From Allopusillimonas sp048270225 (lineage in GTDB: Bacteria; Pseudomonadota; Gammaproteobacteria; Burkholderiales; Burkholderiaceae_B): DNA of 64,000 bases. The notes beneath the pieces were generated by a model that worked only from the letters and a program-made list of their open reading frames with translations, searched no databases and had not been told where the DNA came from. The stretch is from the NCBI GenBank assembly GCA_048270225.1, contig JBLWTG010000004.1, positions 348,896 to 412,895 on the forward strand. Direction: 5' to 3'. Made by a program: the position numbers and the translations under genes. This document shows, in pieces, positions 59,055-64,000 of this stretch. Position 1 is the stretch's first letter. The number at the start of each line of letters is the position of its first letter.

Positions 59055-59618
59055 TTATTGTGCTTTCCAGAAGATATAGTCGGCCTGATAGGAGACGGTT
59101 TCTTTTTCGCCTTTGCGGGCAGGGCTGCACTCGGTCTTGGGGGCTACGCCGCCCTTGATTGCGACACGCTGGATATAGCTTACGCCGGTCATATTACCAT
59201 CGCCCATCGCGGGATTCGCCTTCACCAGTTGATAGGGGATATTGCCGTCGCCGGCTGGTGCTACGGCAAGCTGCGTTGCCGTTACCTTGGAGCCGTCCAT
59301 CGCTTCCCAGGTGGCAGGTGGGCCGTAGTAAGTGCCAACCTGTTTGCCCGAACGGTCCTTGAGCACGGCCTTGGGGCCGGCAAATACCCATGCTACCTGG
59401 TCGGCGGACTTGTCTTTGGCGCGGCACTCATAGGTGATGTCGCCGCTACCCACCGTTTCCCAGGCAATCTTGTTGCCTGCCGGTACCTTGATGGAATCGG
59501 GCAGGCCATCCTGAGAGAAGGCGCCGCCGGCGTGGGCCATGGTTGTGCCGGCAGCCAGCAGTAGGGCGAGTCCGGTGCGAAGCGGGAGGGACAGGCGGGC
59601 AGTCGATTGCGAAGTCAT
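59055..59618 (-). CDS. Secreted DUF3455 protein
   Basis: A 187-residue exported protein with signal peptide 1-29 (ending TMAHAGG). The mature chain has QDGLPDSIKVPAGNKIAWETVGSGDITYEC, WVFAGPKAVLKDRSGKQVGTYYGPPATWEA and GVSYIQRVAIKGGVAPKTEC, typical of DUF3455. Two Cys in the mature part may form a disulfide. TTGGAGA precedes the ATG. Likely a target or signal-sensing partner of the ECF sigma system that follows. Confidence 0.88.
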   Translation of the reverse strand: MTSQSTARLSLPLRTGLALLLAAGTTMAHAGGAFSQDGLPDSIKVPAGNKIAWETVGSGDITYECRAKDKSADQVAWVFAGPKAVLKDRSGKQVGTYYGPPATWEAMDGSKVTATQLAVAPAGDGNIPYQLVKANPAMGDGNMTGVSYIQRVAIKGGVAPKTECSPARKGEKETVSYQADYIFWKAQ

Positions 59619-59797
59619 AAACGTTCTCCAAAGGAAGGGCAGTCGGACAGCGACAGAGTTCTGTGCTGCTGTACTGAATACCCGCCAGGATGGCCTTTGG
59701 ATGCAGTGACTTCGAAATATTTATTATTTTATTTAGTGTCGACTGTGGAAGGCGTATTTTGCGACACGGCTTGGAGTTTCGTGGATCTGGCGCGGTG

Positions 59798-60088
59798 TTA
59801 GTTGACCCTCGTGGCGCCTTGTTCGGCCAGCATCGCGGCAGCCTCGGCATAGCTTACATACCGATAGCCATACCAAAGCATCAGAATCCTCAGGCCAAAC
59901 GCAAGAATCAACAGCAGCGATAGCAGCACATATAGTGAGAGCAACAGCCGGTTACTCTGGTAATAGTAAGTTTGCGTCTGGCCATCTCGTATGCCGACCA
60001 GGCGGTTTCCCTGGATGTAGAGTATCGACTCATCCTGCGTGCGGGATGCCCGTACGAGATACCTGATCAGCCGCTTGGGCACGGTCAC
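59798..60088 (-). CDS. Hypothetical single-pass membrane protein
   Basis: From GTG 60088 the frame gives about 96 residues: a basic segment (KRLIRYLVRASR), a DESILYIQGNRLVGIRDGQT strand-rich part, then one strong membrane helix (LLLSLYVLLSLLLILAFGLRIL, about 48-70) and a short cytosolic tail. The same frame is open to 60286, but that extension looks non-coding, so the start is uncertain. No family recognised. It faces the beta-helix gene at 60503. Confidence 0.45.
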   Translation of the reverse strand: MTVPKRLIRYLVRASRTQDESILYIQGNRLVGIRDGQTQTYYYQSNRLLLSLYVLLSLLLILAFGLRILMLWYGYRYVSYAEAAAMLAEQGATRVN

Positions 60089-60502
60089 ATGAGAAGCGCC
60101 TGATCGCCAATTTCTATAGCGGTGTAGCTGACGACTCGTGGCCTGACGTGGGTGTAGCCCAACATGGCGACAACACACTGAACTGACTTCATGCCTTGCT
60201 CCGAAAATACTATGGGTAATAGCCGGAGTTGCTACTGGGTATTGGCTATCGGGTGGTAGATTGAGAGAATACTCATTTGACTGCACATGTCGTGAAAATT
60301 GCGTGAAAAAAAGCGGCTTGATGTAAGGAAATAGAACAGACAGACACTGAGTATAGACGTTTCAGTATTAAGGGATTGTGTTATTTGTGCTCAGTCTGCA
60401 TATATAATAACTTATGGCGTAATAATTACAACTAATCTATATTGTTTTAATAATATGTGTAAATTTTAAATTAGTTTAATTTAATGTATTTAATTAATAT
60501 AT
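60089..60502. other. AT-rich intergenic stretch before the beta-helix gene
   Basis: Base composition falls sharply from about 60290, marking the left edge of the AT-rich segment. No gene seen on the plus strand. The minus-strand frame up to 60286 may extend the previous gene. No ribosome site was found ahead of 60503. Confidence 0.4.
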
Positions 60503-62170
60503 ATGAATCGTCGAGATATATTTAAATTATTTTTATCGTCAGGTTTTTTTAGGCGTGAATTTTTACAAAAAATTGCGGCAATTGCTTTGTTTGTTTCTAA
60601 CAATAATGAATCTTCGAGTGTTGAGATTGATTATAAAAAATATATCACTCCAGAGGATTGTGGTGACGACATTAATATGGCAGTCAAGGCGGCATTTGTT
60701 CTAAAACGAACGCTTATTCTTAAAAAAATATATACATTGGATAATATAAATTCAGATGGATATTTAATAACTCTAATTGGAGGAATATCAATTAGGGCAG
60801 CGGGAGAAAACTGTGGATTTAGAGTGGCTGATGGATTGGCTCCCTATGTTTCAATAATAGGGGCCCATAAGAATGCAGATGTTTCTAAATTGGATATTCG
60901 TGGAATTGTGTTTGATCACAATGAAAAAGGGAATGTTAATATCAAAAACAATAACAATGGAAATTATAGACATACAATAAAAATGTTTCGCTGTAGGGAT
61001 TTCATTATACGGAAAAACACTATAATTGGATCTACAGGAAGGCAATCATTTTTTATTAATGAAGGATCCCAGAATAATGCTGTATGCAGAGGTGATATTA
61101 GAGATAATTCATGGCAGGATTTCGGATATGATCCAAATAAAGTAATTTCAGATTCTAGCGTTATTTATATAAATGGCGCTGACATAAATGTTATTGGAAA
61201 TAGTTTCCATGCTGCGTCGTATGGTGCTAATGGCGCGAGATGTGCAATAGAGATTCATTCTACTAGAACAAATATTTCAAATAACAAAATATGGGGATTT
61301 TTTGTTGCCATAAACCTGTGTGGGATTAGGCAGTCGGGGGTGGTTCAAGATATTGTTTGTGAAAACAATATTATTGATGTTGTTCTGAATGGAATCAGGC
61401 TCTTCTCAACTAAAAGCGGAGAACACAGATCAGGCGATGGCTTGTCGGATGTTCTTGTAAAACGAAATAAAATACGTATCCGGCAATTAACTGCGGATCC
61501 AAGTATGCTTGATACTGCCCGACTTTTTGGGATTGGCATATATCAATCCACTGATTTGGCAATCCGGAGAGTGCAGGTTATTGAAAATAGCATTGAATAT
61601 GATTATGAGGAGAAAATATCTTATTACTCGAATCCGGCTCCAGCAATTGGAGTTGTAACGACGCGAAAGCAAAATAAAATTATTTTTGAAGAAATCCATT
61701 TTGACAATAATAAAATAATAAATTCTCCTGGAATGGCGGTGGCCTTGGGTACAGGTGGCGGGGTTTTGATAAACTGCTCTGCCTTAAATAATTTAGCGAT
61801 AAATCCGTGCCAATCTAAATCCATAAATCTCCGCCCATCCTCAAAGATCCCATTATTTAGTTATTCTTATTCTATTCAGGGTGAGCTTAATGCTAGTATA
61901 GAAATTAGGGATTTACGTGAGGTGCCAGATATTAATTATTGGGCCCAAATTTCTACAGAAAAAAAATGCTCTGAAGTTCCCATCAATATCTCGATAAGCG
62001 CTAATGTAGTCGGGGATTTGAGGGAGTTGCGCGCCGCAATAAAAACTCCAGATAACAATAATGTAATACCTTACGTACTAATTAAATGCAATAAAAATCT
62101 TTTGTCGATGAAGAAAACGTGGCGAGGTATATACAAAAAAGGAAGTAAATTCGTGCTTATTGGTAAGTAA
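60503..62170 (+). CDS. AT-rich gene for a right-handed parallel beta-helix protein with a Tat-like N-terminus
   Basis: A 555-residue protein with AT-rich codons unlike the rest of the window. The N-terminus has RR pairs (NRRDIFKLFL, then FRREFLQKIAAIALFV), recalling a Tat signal or a membrane anchor. From about residue 115 it has repeated N/I-rich turns (IVFDHNEKGNVNI, NVIGNSFHAASYGANG, TNISNNKIWGFFVAINLCG, VCENNIIDVVLNGIRLFS, VIENSIEYDYEE, FDNNKIINSPGMAVALG), the ladder of a parallel beta-helix as in polysaccharide lyases and phage tailspikes. No catalytic residues can be fixed. It lies next to an IS element and a nucleotide-sugar dehydrogenase, so a role in surface or capsular polysaccharide is plausible; acquisition by transfer is inferred from composition. 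Confidence 0.75.
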   Translation: MNRRDIFKLFLSSGFFRREFLQKIAAIALFVSNNNESSSVEIDYKKYITPEDCGDDINMAVKAAFVLKRTLILKKIYTLDNINSDGYLITLIGGISIRAAGENCGFRVADGLAPYVSIIGAHKNADVSKLDIRGIVFDHNEKGNVNIKNNNNGNYRHTIKMFRCRDFIIRKNTIIGSTGRQSFFINEGSQNNAVCRGDIRDNSWQDFGYDPNKVISDSSVIYINGADINVIGNSFHAASYGANGARCAIEIHSTRTNISNNKIWGFFVAINLCGIRQSGVVQDIVCENNIIDVVLNGIRLFSTKSGEHRSGDGLSDVLVKRNKIRIRQLTADPSMLDTARLFGIGIYQSTDLAIRRVQVIENSIEYDYEEKISYYSNPAPAIGVVTTRKQNKIIFEEIHFDNNKIINSPGMAVALGTGGGVLINCSALNNLAINPCQSKSINLRPSSKIPLFSYSYSIQGELNASIEIRDLREVPDINYWAQISTEKKCSEVPINISISANVVGDLRELRAAIKTPDNNNVIPYVLIKCNKNLLSMKKTWRGIYKKGSKFVLIGK

Positions 62171-62333
62171 TATATATTTTTTGCTCTGCGATAAATTAAT
62201 ATTTTAATTAAATTTAAAATAGGATTTGATTGCTGAGCTGAGAAATATTATTATAATTTATGAGCCTGGTATATCTGTTTGTATTTATAACGAGATTTTA
62301 TTGATAGTGATTATTCCAACTCATCTTGTCCAT

Positions 62334-62371
62334 GGTAATCCTCCCATTTTTAACGGTCGTTAAAAGTAGAG
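62334..62371. repeat. Left terminal inverted repeat of the IS3 element
   Basis: Starts GGTAATCCTCCC and ends near GTAGA; pairs imperfectly with 63493-63530. Confidence 0.8.
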
Positions 62372-62372
62372 G

Positions 62373-63200
62373 TTAGGCGGCCAAGGCCATTTTCTGAATT
62401 GGTGTAATGCCGCCCAGGGCCATATTTGGCCGTTCGTGATTGTATGTCCATAGCCACCGCGTTGCGAAGTTCTGGACATCAGAGACTGAATCAAACAGGT
62501 GGTGTGCCAGCCAGTCATAGCGGACCGTGCGGTTATACCGTTCAATATAGGCATTCTGCTGGGGCTTGCCCGGTTGGATAAACTGCAATTTGATGTGCCG
62601 CTTTTCGGCCCACTGCATCAAGGCCGAACTGACATATTCCGGACCGTTATCACAGCGAATTATTTTGGGACGCCCGCGCCACTCAATGATTTGATCGAGC
62701 GAACGAATCACTCGCAATGCTGGCAACGAGAAATCGACATCGATACACAGACCTTCGCGGTTGTAGTCGTCTATGACATTGAACAATCGGATACTGCGAC
62801 CATCGGCCAACTGGTCATGCATAAAATCCATGGACCAGATTTCATTGGGCATGTAGGGTACTGCCAAGGGCTCAGGCTGCTCGCGTACCAAGCGTTTACG
62901 CGGTTTGATACGCATATTCAGCTCCAACTCCCGGTAAATACGATAAATGCGCTTGTGATTCCATTTAAAGCCTTTGACATTACGTAGGTACAAATAGCAG
63001 AGCCCAAAGCCCCAGTTGCGTTGGTTGTGGGTCAGCCGTAAAAGCCAGTCGGCAATCAGCTGATTGTCGCTGTTTGCCTTGCATTGGTAGCGGTAGCAGG
63101 TTTCGCTGATGCTAAACGCATCGCACGCGCCACGGATGCTCAGCCCGAATCCTTGTACTGCTCGTTGTGCCATCTCACGTCGATGAGATGGCTTCACCAC
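62373..63200 (-). CDS. IS3-family transposase OrfB (DDE integrase)
   Basis: A 275-residue OrfB with the rve integrase core. The N-terminal part (RAVQGFGLSIRGACDAFSISETCYRYQ ... RNWGFGLCYLYLRN) is followed by the DDE triad: Asp in WSMDFMHDQL, Asp in IRCDNGPEYVS and Glu in NAYIERYNRTVRYDW, with the usual D(60)D(35)E spacing. The annotated start is GTG 63200, but the protein is normally made as an OrfAB fusion by -1 slippage at A-AAA-AAG (63200-63206). Full length, so the element is probably still active. Confidence 0.94.
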   Translation of the reverse strand: MVKPSHRREMAQRAVQGFGLSIRGACDAFSISETCYRYQCKANSDNQLIADWLLRLTHNQRNWGFGLCYLYLRNVKGFKWNHKRIYRIYRELELNMRIKPRKRLVREQPEPLAVPYMPNEIWSMDFMHDQLADGRSIRLFNVIDDYNREGLCIDVDFSLPALRVIRSLDQIIEWRGRPKIIRCDNGPEYVSSALMQWAEKRHIKLQFIQPGKPQQNAYIERYNRTVRYDWLAHHLFDSVSDVQNFATRWLWTYNHERPNMALGGITPIQKMALAA

Positions 63201-63460
63201 TTTTTTTCGATGGCTTCCTTCAGCACCTCAGCCTTGAGCCGTTCTTCGGCATACATCTTCTTGAGCCTGGCGTTCTCCGTCTCCAGCTCTTTCATACGCG
63301 ACATGAGCCCTGCATCCATGCCGCCGTACTTGGCGCGCCATTTATAGAACGAGGCGCTACTCATCCCGTGCTCACGACAAAGCTCCGGTACGGGCGTACC
63401 CGCTTCGGCTTGCTTCAGGATGGCGATGATTTGACTGTCGGTAAAGCGTGAGGTCTTCAT
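63194..63460 (-). CDS. IS3-family transposase OrfA
   Basis: An 88-residue OrfA: an HTH_Tnp_1 domain (RFTDSQIIAILKQAEAGTPV, ELCREHGMSSASFYKWRAKYGG) then a leucine-zipper-like helix (MSRMKELETENARLKKMYAEE). It binds the terminal repeats and can repress or supply the N-terminus of the OrfAB transposase. Its last codons contain the slip site A-AAA-AAG. ATG 63460. Confidence 0.94.
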   Translation of the reverse strand: MKTSRFTDSQIIAILKQAEAGTPVPELCREHGMSSASFYKWRAKYGGMDAGLMSRMKELETENARLKKMYAEERLKAEVLKEAIEKKW

Positions 63461-63492
63461 GCAAAATTCCCTAAATACTGCTGTTAGAAAAT

Positions 63493-63530
63493 TCTACCTT
63501 TAAGTCCGTTCCTTTTTCGGGAGGATTACC
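63493..63530. repeat. Right terminal inverted repeat of the IS3 element
   Basis: Complement of the left repeat; its outer 12 bases (63519-63530) are a perfect match to the left tip, the inner part is imperfect. Confidence 0.8.
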
Positions 63531-63584
63531 GGGGTAATGTCGCGTTGGCGTCACTGGCAACCACAAACTACCGACTAAAATACA

Positions 63585-63604
63585 ACGGCCCCTTACGGGG
63601 CCGT
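63585..63604 (-). terminator. Rho-independent terminator-like hairpin downstream of nucleotide-sugar dehydrogenase
   Basis: ACGGCCCC (63585-63592) / GGGGCCGT (63597-63604), 8-bp stem and 4-base loop. On the minus strand it is followed by TTGTATTTT. It lies about 170 bases after the dehydrogenase stop and before the IS element. Confidence 0.6.
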
Positions 63605-63772
63605 GTCAATGCGTGTCGTGCGGGCGCTTACAGTTTTACGAGGAAAAAGCGCAATGGCTGTATACCTCAGTGTTCAGCGATAAGTTGAGAATACTCGGTC
63701 AAAACCAAGCTGAGCGAGTATTCGGTATGTTTATGCCGTGACATGGAGGCTGTTAGAGCGTCCTAACTGCGA

Positions 63773-64000
63773 CTACAGCCGCAGATCGGAGTCGGTGGGC
63801 GCCAGCGCGTACTTCAGGTCGTACAGCACATGCTCGGGCTTGCCCAGCGCGCGGATGGCCGCTGCGCCCATTTCCACGAACTGGTGGTGCGAGACCGCCA
63901 GGATGATGCCGTCGTAGGCGCCGTCGGCAGGCGTGTCGATGGGCGTGATGCCGTATTCGTGCACGGCCTCATCGGCATCGACCCAGGGATCGTACACATC
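63773..64000 (-). CDS. C-terminus of a nucleotide-sugar dehydrogenase (UDP-GlcNAc/Gal(NAc) dehydrogenase-like, TviB/WbpO type), cut by window edge
   Basis: The last ~75 codons are visible. VYDPWVDADEAVHEYGI is the C-terminal NAD-sugar domain motif, DGIILAVSHHQFVEM follows, and DLKYALAPTDSDLRL ends the chain, as in Vi-antigen TviB and WbpO, which make UDP-uronic acids for capsule or O-antigen. The gene starts beyond 64000. It opens a surface polysaccharide locus to the right by inference. Confidence 0.88.
   Translation of the reverse strand, partial: DVYDPWVDADEAVHEYGITPIDTPADGAYDGIILAVSHHQFVEMGAAAIRALGKPEHVLYDLKYALAPTDSDLRL

Larger units (their letters stand above)
62334..63530 (-). mobile_element. 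Intact IS3-family insertion sequence (about 1197 bp)
   Basis: Bounded by imperfect terminal inverted repeats: GGTAATCCTCCC begins the left end at 62334 and its complement ends the right end at 63530; similarity runs about 38 bases inward on both sides. It encodes OrfA and OrfB in overlapping frames with an A-AAA-AAG slip site. No clear target duplication is seen in the flanks (CAT on the left, GGG on the right), so ends may have been altered or the true tips lie a few bases away. A decayed relative lies at 17500-17935. Confidence 0.9.

Noticed and set aside
1..64000. tRNA, rRNA, CRISPR arrays, replication origins
   Set aside because: Scanned by eye for tRNA arms with CCA ends, regularly spaced repeats and DnaA-box clusters; none seen. 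A computed scan (tRNAscan, CRISPR finder) would settle it.

Overview
The window looks like a chromosomal segment of a betaproteobacterium in Burkholderiales, probably Alcaligenaceae (Bordetella, Achromobacter, Advenella or Pusillimonas-like). This rests on moderate GC, three Bug-type (tripartite tricarboxylate family) periplasmic binding proteins, many TRAP and ABC uptake systems, and FCD-GntR, LysR and IclR regulators each tied to a small catabolic operon. I see no tRNA, rRNA or CRISPR array. Genus assignment is inference.

Layout. 1-4.2 kb: a cut-off TRAP binding protein diverges from an RraA-like aldolase / D-2-hydroxyacid dehydrogenase / FAD oxidase operon. 4.2-10 kb: a leftward Na+/solute symporter, small membrane partner, GntR regulator and creatininase-family hydrolase diverge from a DegT aminotransferase and an isoaspartyl peptidase. 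10.1-11.6 kb: a lone AAA/DUF4143 ATPase behind two palindromes. 11.7-17.3 kb: a leftward operon (Bug protein, DUF1185, alpha/beta hydrolase, FCD regulator, ThDP enzyme, CMD-like protein). 17.5-17.9 kb: a decayed IS3 transposase. 18-25.3 kb: an eight-gene leftward operon (luciferase-like monooxygenase, tautomerase, hydrolase, flavin reductase, betaine-type ABC importer, Bug protein) facing a LysR gene. 26.8-31.2 kb: SDR, LysR, Bug, SDR and TauD-like dioxygenase. 31.2-32.9 kb: a scar region with a small lipoprotein, an orphan VapB antitoxin, a 110-aa unknown and gene remnants. 32.9-40.1 kb: GntR, FAH-family hydrolase, cupin, TRAP importer, two SDRs and a Dabb protein. 40.2-50 kb: a sulfonate/nitrate-type ABC importer, FCD regulator and a biotin-dependent acyl-CoA carboxylase with two carboxyltransferase subunits plus a class III CoA-transferase. 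50.5-50.8 kb: a decayed second copy of the 31-33 kb scar. 50.9-57.7 kb: IclR, TAXI-type TRAP importer, CoA-transferase, short citrate-synthase-like protein and SMP-30 lactonase. 57.7-59.6 kb: anti-sigma, ECF sigma and DUF3455 genes. 60.5-62.2 kb: an AT-rich gene for a parallel beta-helix protein. 62.3-63.5 kb: an intact IS3-family element. 63.8-64 kb: the 3' end of a nucleotide-sugar dehydrogenase gene.

The common logic is one importer, one regulator and a few enzymes for one unknown organic acid or zwitterion, repeated at least seven times. Three of these sets have combinations I cannot match to a textbook pathway: the flavin monooxygenase/tautomerase/betaine-ABC operon, the two-carboxyltransferase operon, and the CoA-transferase plus citryl-CoA-lyase-like operon. 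Palindromes beside promoters at 7.8, 11.6, 17.3, 50.2 and 51.7 kb suggest local control of each set.
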